A stretch of DNA of 32,477 nt from Caballeronia sp. INDeC2. GTDB taxonomy: Bacteria; Pseudomonadota; Gammaproteobacteria; Burkholderiales; Burkholderiaceae. Below the pieces are notes generated by a model that made no database searches, had not been told where the DNA came from, and worked only from the letters and a program-made list of their open reading frames with translations. The translations under genes and the position numbers were made by a program. Location: assembly GCF_023631325.1 (NCBI RefSeq), contig NZ_JALQDG010000016.1, forward strand, positions 1 to 32,477. Direction: 5' to 3'. Shown here piece by piece: positions 1 through 9,201 of this stretch; within the stretch, counting starts at the first letter, position 1, and every line of letters begins with the position of its first letter.

Positions 1-100
1 ATCTAGCCGCTCCACCTGAGGCAATCCTGCGCCCAGGCGCGGACGCCTCTACACACGGCCTAGGCGAGCCGCTTACCGTTCTTCCGTGAAGATTTTCGGA

Positions 101-424
101 CTACGTTTTGCGTCCTTGTTTCCCCGCCTTCTCAACGGACCCGCTAGCGGGCTTCCGCACGCTGTTCTTCACGGCTTCGAACTGCGAAATTGACGACTCG
201 AGTTGGAGAATGAGCTCATAGAGCGGGATGCCAATCGCCCCACACCATTCTCTTAGCTCGATTACGTCGAGCCGGCGTTCCCCACGCTCGCATTTTCCGA
301 TAATCGATTGCGTAAGGTCCAACCTTCTGGCCAATTCAACTTGTGACAGCCCGGCGGTCTTCCTCGCTTCCCGTAGCGTGGACAACAGAAGACCGTAATG
401 CTCGGTGTATATGGACTTTTGCAC
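101..424 (-). CDS. Small Xre/Cro-family helix-turn-helix regulator
   Basis: This 107-residue protein is a single-domain DNA-binding regulator. Residues about 16-70 form a typical Cro/CI helix-turn-helix: LREARKTAGLSQVELARRL leads into the recognition helix around TQSIIGKCERG, followed by the closing helices up to PLYELILQL. The last 25 residues are a basic tail (KPASG, then KAGKQGRKT) that is probably disordered. The start is GTG at 422-424, with no strong ribosome binding site. About 50-85 bases upstream lie two abutting 17-base dyads, which suits autoregulation, as in phage Cro proteins and restriction-modification controller proteins. The gene sits beside a decayed recombinase in a less GC-rich stretch, so it is probably mobile-element cargo. 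The fold is clear; the regulated target is inferred. Confidence 0.8.
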   Translation of the reverse strand: MQKSIYTEHYGLLLSTLREARKTAGLSQVELARRLDLTQSIIGKCERGERRLDVIELREWCGAIGIPLYELILQLESSISQFEAVKNSVRKPASGSVEKAGKQGRKT

Positions 425-470
425 GTGAGAGCCAAGATGTCAGAACGACAACAGCTTGCGGTCCACTCTC

Positions 471-510
471 AAATAGTCCAAAATCGACTATAGTCGAATT
501 TCGACTATTT
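471..510. promoter_or_regulatory. Tandem 17-base operator dyads upstream of the Xre gene
   Basis: Seen directly: four copies of the half-site TCGACTA in alternating orientation. They form TAGTCCA-aaa-TCGACTA at 474-490 and TAGTCGA-att-TCGACTA at 491-507, exactly abutting, so the second 17-base dyad follows the first with no gap. The centre is also a perfect palindrome, TCGACTATAGTCGA (484-497). Flanking AAA and TTT extend the symmetry to 471-510. Two adjacent identical dyads suggest cooperative dimer binding. The divergently oriented small HTH protein is the obvious candidate ligand. The half-site contains GACT/AGTC, as do many controller-protein boxes, but that link is only a resemblance. 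Confidence 0.6.
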
Positions 511-671
511 GCATTTTATGGGAACACGGCTGAGCGTTGGCTTTAACTACCGACGGCAAGATAACAGTGGCGCGTTTCCGCTATTTGGTGCTATGCGGTT
601 GCATAGGATGTCCGAGCGAATGAGGAGGTGCTTATGCTCTGCCTATCGTGCCTTGTCCCACCCGCTGATGA

Positions 672-1811
672 CGATGTCTAGGCGAGCAGACCGCCTATAT
701 CCCGCCTAGAATTTGGGCTTACCAAGTACAGCGGCTTAGAGAGTGTCTCGATGATTTCCTTGAGCACAAGGAACAAATTGAAAGTTGCTTCAAGTTTTGT
801 GTCGATGCCTACGCTCATAACTTTGGAGACCTTGAGTCTGCTTTTCTTTACGAAGGAGACCGTTATCCATTCCTTCCGTTTGCAAAGCAGCCAGAAAACA
901 GGGGCACCCGGACAGGGCGGAAGTTCTACGGTCCATTCGAACTCGTCGCTAAAGAGTTCGGCGTCTTCGATATTTTGGCGAAGTGGGTACTGCCCCCTCA
1001 GCGAGGGACTATTGAACTGACTTCTCTTACAGCGTATCTGACACTCGTACAAACTGTAGGATTGACATACGTAGCAAACTTCACGTTCCAGCGAAAGGAG
1101 GAAGTCGCGGCGTTGAGGGCTGATTGCCTACAGTGGGAGCAGGACCCAGTGCTGGGCCGCATTCCGATAATCTGCGGCGAGTCCACCAAAACTGACCCAG
1201 ATAGTGACGCGCGATGGCCCACGAGTCCCAGCGTCGAAGCTGCGGTAGAAGCGATGACTGCAGTCGCGAGGCTGCGGATGAGCAGTGCGGCCCAAAATCC
1301 CACCGTTGGCTGCAGCAAGTATGACCGGGAAAATCCTTGTCTTTTTCACAACGCCTTCGAGCCGTGGGCTGCGGTTCCGGGGAAATGGAAAGGGTACTCG
1401 ACCAGGCCTAAGCTCCAATCCTACTGGTATCTTTTGCAAAGGTATCCACGTCTATTTGACCTGGAAGTCCTGAAGATAACTGAGCAGGATTTGGTCATTG
1501 CTCGCCAGTTCACTCCAAATCTAAACAAGGATGGCCGTTTTGCAGTGGGCAAAACATGGCCTTTGGCTTATCACGAACTTCGACGCACAGGCGCCATCAA
1601 CATGTTCGCCAGTGGGCTTCTGAGCGAAAGTTCGATTCAAGTCATCCTGAAGCACCTCACGTTGCTTCAAACCCGTTACTACGGTCGCAACTTCAGTCGT
1701 CTTCGCTTTAGCGAAGACTTCGAGAATCAGGTTGTTTCTGCTCGATACGAGGTCATGGGCCGACAGATAACGAACATGCGTGGGCCGTTCAGCAGCAGGT
1801 TATTTCAGTGA
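672..1811 (+). pseudogene. Tyrosine recombinase, 5'-truncated or frameshifted remnant
   Basis: The frame is open from 672 to the stop at 1811 (about 380 codons), but contains no ATG, GTG or TTG until TTG at 975. Conserved-looking protein begins well before that (IPPRIWAYQVQRL, then FYGPFELVAKEFG). Catalytic-domain features are visible: the first arginine in QRKEEVAALRADCL (codon at 1092), KTDPDSDARWPTSPS, the H-x-x-R box HELRRTG (1572-1583), a histidine in LKHLTLLQ, and the tyrosine in TRYYG (1677-1682). This family is normally well over 500 residues, so the N-terminal half is missing. In the adjacent frame, 607-681 reads to a stop just where this frame opens, suggesting a one-base shift near 670-680. 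It resembles the larger recombinases of Tn554-like or Gamma-Mobile-Trio modules. Probably inactive. Confidence 0.72.
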
Positions 1812-1876
1812 AGCCGCGGGACGGTTCCATCCAACAAAACACGCTCTTGGCCGAATCACATTGATAGGTGGACAGT

Positions 1877-2350
1877 ATGGAAGAAGCTATACCGATGAAC
1901 TCCGAGCCCGAAACCGCAGAGCAACGGTTCCGAAGCGCTTTCGACCGCCTAAGGGATGACCGCCCCCTGTTAGTTCCGCGCGGAACTCCTGTCAGCCAAA
2001 ATAATGTTGCCAAGGAGGCCGGCACAGACCCGACTGCACTTAAAAAGAAGCGGTTCCCAGCGCTAGTTCGCGAGATTCAGGCGTGGATAGAAATCCATGA
2101 CGCACAACAGAAGTTGCAACAAGCCCGTCGCGAGCGGAAAAAGCGTATACGCGAGGACTTGGAATCGCAAGTTACGCGGCTGACGAAGCAACGCGACGAT
2201 GCACAGTCTCAACTCGCGAGTGCTCACCGCTTAGTGCTCGAAGTCCTGCAGAAAAATGCTCTACTTCAGGCTAAGCTCGATGACCTTTGCCCTCCCCCAA
2301 TCCCGCTGAGAGGGAGGCCGGCCGCTATGGACAAAGGGACGCCGAAATGA
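1877..2350 (+). CDS. Coiled-coil accessory protein of a recombinase module (TnpC/GmtX-like)
   Basis: A 157-residue protein starting at ATG 1877, with AGGTGG at 1866-1871 as a well-placed ribosome binding site; an in-frame GTG at 1868 is the less likely start. Residues about 38-65 (PVSQNNVAKEAGTDPTALKKKRF) look like a small helix-turn-helix. Residues about 72-136 are a charged, heptad-like coiled coil (QQARRERKKRIREDLE through VLQKNALLQAKLDDL). A short basic HTH plus coiled coil directly after a tyrosine recombinase is the known arrangement of TnpC in Tn554-type elements and of small partners in recombinase trios. Assignment rests on architecture and position, 65 bases after the recombinase stop. 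It appears intact although its partner is broken. Confidence 0.6.
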   Translation: MEEAIPMNSEPETAEQRFRSAFDRLRDDRPLLVPRGTPVSQNNVAKEAGTDPTALKKKRFPALVREIQAWIEIHDAQQKLQQARRERKKRIREDLESQVTRLTKQRDDAQSQLASAHRLVLEVLQKNALLQAKLDDLCPPPIPLRGRPAAMDKGTPK

Positions 2351-2362
2351 GCGGTTTCGCGC

Positions 2363-2387
2363 GCGTCGGCATGGACATCGCCGACGC
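2363..2387. repeat. Perfect 8-base inverted repeat at the element/core junction
   Basis: GCGTCGGC (2363-2370) pairs with GCCGACGC (2380-2387) around a 9-base loop. No T-run follows, so it is not a standard terminator. It starts 13 bases after the stop of the recombinase accessory gene and could be part of an element end or a recombinase binding site. That role is a guess from position. Confidence 0.4.
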
Positions 2388-2398
2388 CTCACTTTCCT

Positions 2399-2582
2399 GA
2401 TAAAAAACAACAACATACAGGAGAGTCCATAGCAGCCGAACTCGGGGGTGGTTGCTCAACGTGTAAGCGTCAAGAACTGTCAAGCTGCTTGCCTCGCGAA
2501 GCGGAGTACCCGATAAGAGGGGCTCCGCTTTTTTCTTGCGCGGATGAGGCAGCGCAGCGATTGCGCGATAAATAACAACAAC
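2399..2582 (+). repeat. Duplicated leader sequence, two 16-base direct copies
   Basis: GATAAAAAACAACAAC at 2399-2414 recurs as GATAAATAACAACAAC at 2567-2582, 15 of 16 bases identical and 168 bases apart. GAGAG follows each copy within about ten bases. The second copy is the immediate leader of the DUF3761 gene at 2599. The first has no gene behind it. It may be the leader of a lost paralogue, or a duplication made when the neighbouring element inserted. Confidence 0.45.
2499..2534 (+). terminator. Rho-independent terminator
   Basis: AAGCGGAG (2499-2506) pairs with CTCCGCTT (2523-2530), with an inner CCC/GGG pairing, and the hairpin runs into six Ts at 2529-2534. It would end rightward transcripts from the recombinase module before the DUF3761 gene. 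It lies between the two leader copies. Confidence 0.7.
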
Positions 2583-2598
2583 GAGAGAAAACAAGAAG

Positions 2599-2919
2599 AT
2601 GAAGAGACACGCGTCGATGAGCGCGTTGCGTGCGTTCGCGGTTACCGCGCTGATCGCGGCAAGCGTCGTGTGGACACCCGGCGCTTTCGCCTATCGCGGC
2701 TATCAATACCAGTACCAGCCGCAACCAGACGAATCCGACCTCGACAACCACGGCCACTACGTCAACCACGACGGCAACGTCGTCCACTCGCCCGCGCACA
2801 CGCGCTCAGGCACCGTCCCCGCGGGCGCGACCGCCCAATGCCGCGACGGCTCATACAGCTTCAGCCGGCATCATGGCGGAACTTGCTCGCGACACGGCGG
2901 AGTGGCGAGCTGGCAGTGA
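2599..2919 (+). CDS. DUF3761 small exported protein
   Basis: A 106-residue protein with a clear signal peptide: basic MKRHAS, hydrophobic ALRAFAVTALIAASVVW, and a likely cleavage after GAFA near residue 31. The mature part is rich in Tyr, Gln and His. It ends in a compact Cys/His motif (CRDGSYSFSRHHGGTC followed by SRHGGVASW), which is the hallmark of DUF3761. The two cysteines are spaced to allow a disulfide in the periplasm. Molecular function of the family is not known to me. The purine-rich leader (gagagaaaacaagaag) probably acts as the ribosome binding region. A terminator upstream separates it from the mobile-element remnant, so it should have its own promoter. Confidence 0.75.
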   Translation: MKRHASMSALRAFAVTALIAASVVWTPGAFAYRGYQYQYQPQPDESDLDNHGHYVNHDGNVVHSPAHTRSGTVPAGATAQCRDGSYSFSRHHGGTCSRHGGVASWQ

Positions 2920-3063
2920 CCGGTCGAACCGCGAAGTACAATGCCATTTGAGCCCGCCCGCGCCGCCCGGCGCGGCCTCGGGAGCGCGCGCCAGATCGCG
3001 CGAGCGAATCTCATCGAACGCAGGGCGTTCGCACCCTTCATCATCCAATCAGTCACGGACAAC

Positions 3064-4731
<1,668 letters not shown>

Positions 4732-4796
4732 GCACAGCAAAGATCCGATGATTTACCGCGCGCCAATGCGGGCGCGCGCACCGACATCAGGCATAA

Positions 4797-4829
4797 AAGT
4801 GGCGACTGTGTAGGACGCAGTCGCCACTT
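4797..4829. terminator. Strong hairpin after ettA, likely terminator
   Basis: AAGTGGCGACTG (4797-4808) pairs perfectly over 12 bases with CAGTCGCCACTT (4818-4829). Moderate A and T tracts flank it (ataaaa on the left, gcatttt on the right). It lies between ettA and the DUF748 gene, 50 bases before the latter's start. A second GC-rich hairpin, GCGCGCC/GGCGCGC, lies at 4758-4777. Confidence 0.6.
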
Positions 4830-4878
4830 GCATTTTCGAGCGGCACTTTCCGATAAGCCGACACGGAGACACACGCAG

Positions 4879-6006
4879 ATGGCGGGATCGAGCGCGAGGC
4901 GGGGGGCGCTTTGGGCAATCGGAATCGTCGTGGCGCTCGTCGTCGTGGCGATCGGCGGCTGGCTGTTCGTCGTGCATCAAATGAAAGAGCGCATCATCGA
5001 GACGCTCGGCCCGAACGGTTCGGTGGAAGAAATCGACGTCGGCTTCGGTCACGTGACGCTCTCGCGCGTGCGCCTGCGCGGCCCGAAAGACTGGCCGGCG
5101 AGCGATGCCATGCGCGCCGAACGCATCGTGCTCGATGTCGACATGCATTCGCTCATCGCCAAGCCGGTGCATCTGCGCAGCGTGAGCGTGGACAACTACT
5201 ATCTGTCGATCGTCCGTTCCGCCGATGGCCGCGTGCGCATTCTGCCCGGGCTACGGGAAACCGCGCAGGAAGCCAACGCCACGCCCGACAGCAAGGAGCG
5301 CGAGGAGCACGCGCGCGAGGAAAAGCTCATCGATCGCGTGTCGTTCGAGCGCGGTTCGATGGAATTCTTCGACGGCTCGGTCCAGAACCCGCCGTATCGC
5401 GTGCTGATCGGCGATGCGCGCGCCACCGTCGATCACATTCATCTGCCCGCTCTCAACGACCGCACCGAGCTTTCGATGACCGGCTCGATCAAGGGCCCGT
5501 CGCACACGGGAAATGTGACATGGGCCGGCTGGATGGTCATCGCGAACAAGGATTCGCAGACGCGCGTGACGTGGCGCAACGTCGATGTCGCGACGCTCGA
5601 TCCATATCTGCTCAAGAAGGCCGGCGCGAGGGCGGCGGTGACGGGCGGCACCATCGACTTGTCGATCGATTCCACCGTGAAGGACTACCGCATTCACGCG
5701 CCCGGCACGCTCACGCTGAATCACTTGCAGATCAGCGAGACCGGTAATCCGCTCGACACCTTCCTCTCGATTCCGACCAAGGCCGCGATCGCCGCGCTGA
5801 AGGATCGCAAGGAGCAGATCAAGCTCGATTTCGTACTCGAAGGCGATCTGCGCGATCCGAAGTTTTCGCTCAGTGAAAGTCTGTCGAAGAAGCTCGCGGC
5901 TGGCTTCGCTAAAGCCCTCGGCGTAAGCGCCGAAGGCGTCGCGCGGGGCGCGGGCGATACGGTGCGAGGAATCGGCAACGCGCTGAAGAATCTGCTGGGG
6001 CAGTAG
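4879..6006 (+). CDS. DUF748 / AsmA-like membrane-anchored envelope protein
   Basis: A 375-residue protein starting at ATG 4879, with GGAG at 4865-4868 upstream; an earlier in-frame ATG at 4828 falls inside the preceding hairpin and is unlikely. A short basic N-terminus (SSARRGALW) precedes one transmembrane helix, about residues 10-32 (AIGIVVALVVVAIGGWLFVV). The rest should be periplasmic and beta-rich: repeated segments such as VTLSRVRLRGP, LRSVSVDNYYLSIV and DGRVRIL are typical of DUF748/AsmA-like repeats. The C-terminal part has LNPLD-like (GNPLDTFLSIPTKAAIAALKD) and LRDPKFSLSES segments, also seen in DUF748 proteins. Family members are linked to outer-membrane homeostasis and lipid transfer between membranes; the exact role here is not visible. 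Monocistronic. Confidence 0.78.
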   Translation: MAGSSARRGALWAIGIVVALVVVAIGGWLFVVHQMKERIIETLGPNGSVEEIDVGFGHVTLSRVRLRGPKDWPASDAMRAERIVLDVDMHSLIAKPVHLRSVSVDNYYLSIVRSADGRVRILPGLRETAQEANATPDSKEREEHAREEKLIDRVSFERGSMEFFDGSVQNPPYRVLIGDARATVDHIHLPALNDRTELSMTGSIKGPSHTGNVTWAGWMVIANKDSQTRVTWRNVDVATLDPYLLKKAGARAAVTGGTIDLSIDSTVKDYRIHAPGTLTLNHLQISETGNPLDTFLSIPTKAAIAALKDRKEQIKLDFVLEGDLRDPKFSLSESLSKKLAAGFAKALGVSAEGVARGAGDTVRGIGNALKNLLGQ

Positions 6007-6024
6007 CGCGTTGCATTCGCGCTT

Positions 6025-6648
6025 TCAGATCGGCAGATTCAGCGCGCGCAGCTTCGTTTCCGTGTCCAGCGCGCCGGTGTAGTGAACGCCGTGCCAGCCG
6101 AGCGCGCTCGCGGCTTGCGCGTTCTTCAGATTGTCGTCGATGAAAACGAGCTCGTCTGGCCGAACGCCCGGCAACTGCTTTTCGATTTCCGCGCGCATCA
6201 AATCGAATATCTGCGGATCGGGCTTCACGAGACCGACGCGCCCCGACACGACGATCTCGCGGAACTTCCGCAGCACGTCGAAGCGCTCCCACGCGTACGG
6301 AAAAGTTTCCGCCGACCAGTTCGTCAAGCCGAAGAGCGGGACGCCCGCGGCCTCGAGCCGGTCGACGAGCGCGACGCCCTCTTCCAGCACGCCCGACACC
6401 ATCTCCGGCCAGCGCGCATAGAACGCGCGGATCAGCGCTTCGTGCCCGGGATGAAGCGCAATCAACTCGGCCGTGCCTTCCTCGATCGTCTGCCCGCCGT
6501 CCTGCTGCACGACCCATTCCATCTTGCAGACGTTGTCGAGAAACCAGCGGCGCTCGGCTTCGTCCGGAATCAACTGTTTGTAGAGATATTCGCGATTCCA
6601 GTCGATCAGCACGCCGCCGAAATCGAACACTACTGCCTTGATGGTCAT
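6025..6648 (-). CDS. HAD-superfamily hydrolase (haloacid dehalogenase-like phosphatase)
   Basis: A 207-residue protein starting with MTIKAVVFDFGGVLIDW; the ATG at 6646-6648 places the catalytic motif at the N-terminus. HAD motifs appear in order: motif I DFGGVLID, where the second acid usually seen (DxD) is replaced by Gly; motif II GLTNWS; motif III Lys in GLVKPDPQIF; motif IV FIDDNLKN. A helical cap follows motif I, as in the YihX/epoxide-hydrolase N-terminal type. DFGGVL is common in that group, so it is not a lesion. It is probably a small-molecule phosphatase of unknown substrate. It lies 19 bases downstream of the Xaa-Pro aminopeptidase gene on the same strand, so the two are probably co-transcribed. 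Confidence 0.85.
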   Translation of the reverse strand: MTIKAVVFDFGGVLIDWNREYLYKQLIPDEAERRWFLDNVCKMEWVVQQDGGQTIEEGTAELIALHPGHEALIRAFYARWPEMVSGVLEEGVALVDRLEAAGVPLFGLTNWSAETFPYAWERFDVLRKFREIVVSGRVGLVKPDPQIFDLMRAEIEKQLPGVRPDELVFIDDNLKNAQAASALGWHGVHYTGALDTETKLRALNLPI

Positions 6649-6667
6649 CTCTCTGCGCTCCCGTGCG

Positions 6668-8497
6668 TCAGATCGCCTTCGTCCGCTCTTCGAGCCACGC
6701 CAACGCTTTCCCCGACACATGCGGCGACACGCGCGTGCGCACCGTCTCGTGATACGCGTTGAGCCATGCACGCTCGTCTTCACGCAACAGCGACAAGTCG
6801 ATGCAGCGCGTATCGATCGGGCACAGCGTCAGCGTTTCGAATTCGAGGAAATCGCCGAACTCGGTCTTGCCCGCCGCCCGGTTCATCACGAGATTTTCGA
6901 TGCGGATGCCCCACTTCGCCGGCCGATAGATCCCCGGCTCGATCGACGTGATCATGCCCTCTTCCATCGCCGTCCACGATTCGGCAGGCGCATGGTGCGA
7001 GATCACCTGCGGGCCTTCGTGCACGTTCAGGAAGTAGCCGACGCCATGCCCCGTGCCGTGACCGTAGTCGGCGCCCGCTTCCCAGATCGGTGCGCGAGCG
7101 ATCGAATCGAGCATCGGCGAACGGATGCCGCGTGGAAAGCGCGCGCGGGAAAGCGCCATCGTGCCCTTCAGCACGACGGTGAAATCGCGCTTATGCTCGG
7201 CGCTGATCTCGCCGATCGGCACGACACGCGTGATGTCCGTCGTTCCGCTCAGATACTGGCCGCCCGAATCGATCAGGAGCAAACCATTGCCTTCGATCAC
7301 GGCATGCGAGGTCTCGGTCGCGCGGTAATGCGGCATGGCGCCGTTGGCGTTGAAGCCCGCAATCGTGCCGAAACTCAGCGTGACGAAGCCCGGACGGCGG
7401 GCGCGCGCGGCGGTCAGTTTCTCGTCGATCGTCAGTTCCGTGATGCGTTCGTGGCCGAGCGCGTCTTCGAACCACGCGAAGAATTCGGCGAGCGCGGCGC
7501 CGTCCTGTTCCATCGTCGCGCGGATGTGCTCCGCTTCCGCCGCGGACTTGCGCGATTTTGCGAACGTCGACGGATTCACGGCCTCGACGATCGTCACAGA
7601 CGCGGGCACTTTCTCCAGCAGGCCGTGCGTGATGCGGCGCGGGTCGATCAGAAGCGCCGCGCCCGCCGGCAGCGACGCGAGCGATTCCGGCGCGGCGGGA
7701 TACGGCGCGATGCGCACGTTGTCGCGCGCAAGGGATTCGACGAGCGCGGCAGGCACCTTGCCGTCGGCGACGAAGATCGTCGCGTCAACGAGGCCGATCA
7801 GCGCATGCGCAACGAAAACCGGGTTGTAGCTGACATCGCCGCCGCGCAGATTGAAGATCCACGCGAGATCGTCGAGCGTGGAAACGAAGTGCCATTGCGT
7901 GCCCTTCGCCTGCATCGCGCCGCGCACTTGCGCGAGCTTGTCCGCGCGGGAGACGCTCGCATGCGGCGCGGCGTGCTCGTAGACGGCCGCCTCCGGCAAG
8001 CCGGGACGCGCGGGCCACACCGAATCGAGCAGATCGAGATCGGTGCGCAGCACGATGCCGCGCGCGGTCAGCGCTTCGGACAACGCGCGCGCCGCCGCGA
8101 CGCCGAGCACGGTGCCGTCGACCGCGACCGTCGCGCCCGACGGAACGTTTTCCGCGAGCCATTCGACGTGCGGCGCAGTCTGCTGGCCGCCCATCATCTT
8201 CATGAGCGCGATGCCGGTGCCGGCGAGTTGCGCTTCGGCCTGCGTCCAGTAGCGGCTGTCCACCCAGACGCCCGCGAAATCCGCCGTCACCACGAGCGTG
8301 CCCACCGATCCGGTAAAGCCCGAGAGCCATTGGCGCCCTTGCCAGCGTTCCGGCAGATATTCGGAAAGATGCGGATCGGCGGACGGGATAAGCACGGCGG
8401 CGAGCTTTTCGAGCGCCATCTGGCCGCGCAACGATTGGATGCGCCTCGCAAACATGGCGGGCTCTGGAATGGCTGAATCTGCAATGCGATCGTTCAT
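6668..8497 (-). CDS. Xaa-Pro aminopeptidase, M24 family with duplicated creatinase-N domains
   Basis: A cytoplasmic metallopeptidase of 609 residues that removes N-terminal residues preceding proline. This is the long form, with two creatinase-type N-terminal domains (about 1-155 and 156-320) before the pita-bread catalytic domain. All five metal ligands are visible: D410 (LLLIDSGG), D421 (TTDITR), H484 (GTGHGVG), E520 (ITSIEPG) and E534 (IRIENLV). The chosen start, ATG at 8495-8497, is preceded by AGGTGA at good spacing; an in-frame start 14 codons earlier lacks that support. It is followed closely by the HAD hydrolase gene and preceded by a small membrane protein gene 85 bases away, all on the minus strand. 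Confidence 0.92.
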   Translation of the reverse strand: MNDRIADSAIPEPAMFARRIQSLRGQMALEKLAAVLIPSADPHLSEYLPERWQGRQWLSGFTGSVGTLVVTADFAGVWVDSRYWTQAEAQLAGTGIALMKMMGGQQTAPHVEWLAENVPSGATVAVDGTVLGVAAARALSEALTARGIVLRTDLDLLDSVWPARPGLPEAAVYEHAAPHASVSRADKLAQVRGAMQAKGTQWHFVSTLDDLAWIFNLRGGDVSYNPVFVAHALIGLVDATIFVADGKVPAALVESLARDNVRIAPYPAAPESLASLPAGAALLIDPRRITHGLLEKVPASVTIVEAVNPSTFAKSRKSAAEAEHIRATMEQDGAALAEFFAWFEDALGHERITELTIDEKLTAARARRPGFVTLSFGTIAGFNANGAMPHYRATETSHAVIEGNGLLLIDSGGQYLSGTTDITRVVPIGEISAEHKRDFTVVLKGTMALSRARFPRGIRSPMLDSIARAPIWEAGADYGHGTGHGVGYFLNVHEGPQVISHHAPAESWTAMEEGMITSIEPGIYRPAKWGIRIENLVMNRAAGKTEFGDFLEFETLTLCPIDTRCIDLSLLREDERAWLNAYHETVRTRVSPHVSGKALAWLEERTKAI

Positions 8498-8582
8498 GAA
8501 GTCACCTGCTTGAAAGCCCGCGTTGGGCGCGAAGAGCACGGCGCGCGGCGAGGATCGCCCGACGCACGCCAGAAAAATTGGT

Positions 8583-8855
8583 TCAGCGGCGCGCCGCCAG
8601 CCCGACGGTCGTCGTCACGACGAAGAGCGCGAAGAGCGCGCATGCGAGCCATTCGAGCGTATCGCCGTCGTGATAGACGTCGACGATATTGCCGAGCATG
8701 CGCGCGACGACCGCCGCCAGTATGCCAGCGGCGACGGCCGTCCAGATGCGTCCGGCGGGACCGTGTGCGCCGCGCCCCGCACGCCTCAGCGGATGCAGCC
8801 ACCACCCCGCGGCGCCGATCACCGCGCCCAGCAAAATCAGTCCGATCCAACCCAT
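8583..8855 (-). CDS. Small three-helix membrane protein
   Basis: A 90-residue hydrophobic protein. Three membrane segments can be drawn: about 2-20 (GWIGLILLGAVIGAAGWW), about 36-56 (RIWTAVAAGILAAVVARMLGN) and about 66-87 (TLEWLACALFALFVVTTTVGL). A basic loop (LRRAGRGAHGPAGR) sits between the first two and should be cytoplasmic. The Gly-rich first helix resembles GlsB/YeaQ/YmgE-type transglycosylase-associated proteins, which are stress-linked, but the match is only by eye. It starts at ATG 8853-8855 and shares orientation with the aminopeptidase gene. Confidence 0.65.
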   Translation of the reverse strand: MGWIGLILLGAVIGAAGWWLHPLRRAGRGAHGPAGRIWTAVAAGILAAVVARMLGNIVDVYHDGDTLEWLACALFALFVVTTTVGLAARR

Positions 8856-9201
8856 CAGCGGCGGTGCTCCGTTGCAATCGATTTAGTGAAAAGTGAAGCG
8901 TTTCGGTTAGCACGCATGGTTTAGACGATCCCCGGTGGACGCAGCGGTTGAGTTTAGGGGCCGGACATAGCCAGCGCAAGGCTGCGGATAGGGGCCAGAC
9001 GCCGGGCGCCGCCACCGTTTTCCTCTTGAGACGTTTATGTGAATTTTCTGAGTTTCAGCGGTTTTGCCGGGTGCTACCATTTACACAAAACGACTCCGCA
9101 TTTATTCAGAATGTTCCGAATAAATACCAACCGAGCTTCGAATTAATATCGCTCGATCGCTGAAGCAGCGAAATTGCGATTTTCAAAGGTATAGATTTCC
9201 C
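8856..9201. other. 346-base intergenic region before the glycosyltransferase
   Basis: No gene is supported here. The left part is GC-rich and carries a short imperfect direct repeat: TAGGGGCCGGAC (8955-8966) and TAGGGGCCAGAC (8989-9000), 34 bases apart. From about 9035 on the composition becomes clearly AT-rich and continues so to the glycosyltransferase start. This AT-rich part holds a large palindrome, listed separately, and a weak promoter candidate (TTTACA at 9080-9085, TATTCA at 9103-9108). Confidence 0.5.
9100..9125. promoter_or_regulatory. 26-base palindrome upstream of the glycosyltransferase
   Basis: Perfect 8-base arms ATTTATTC (9100-9107) and GAATAAAT (9118-9125) enclose AGAATGTTCC, which itself contains GAA/TTC symmetry. 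Overall 11 of 13 half-site positions match. It ends 76 bases before the start codon and would overlap the -10 region of the weak promoter candidate. It could be a regulator's operator or an mRNA hairpin. No cognate regulator is adjacent. Confidence 0.45.

Noticed and set aside
1..100. Possible tRNA or attachment site at the left edge
   Set aside because: No cloverleaf arms, T-loop or CCA end can be drawn, and no matching direct repeat was found near the junction at 2350-2600.
678..1052. Minus-strand frame of 124 codons over the recombinase 5' part
   Set aside because: The plus frame through the same bases carries conserved integrase sequence, so this is antisense noise.
4758..4777. GCGCGCC/GGCGCGC hairpin after ettA as a second terminator
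   Set aside because: It has no T-tract, and short GC palindromes are common by chance in this composition. The stem at 4797-4829 is the better terminator candidate.
6638..8476. Plus-strand open frame of 612 codons opposite the aminopeptidase
   Set aside because: The minus strand has all five M24 metal ligands and a good ribosome binding site; the plus frame is a shadow.
8955..9000. Direct repeat TAGGGGCC(G/A)GAC as a regulatory or CRISPR-like repeat
   Set aside because: Only two imperfect 12-base copies, GC-rich and without further units. No array is present anywhere in the window.
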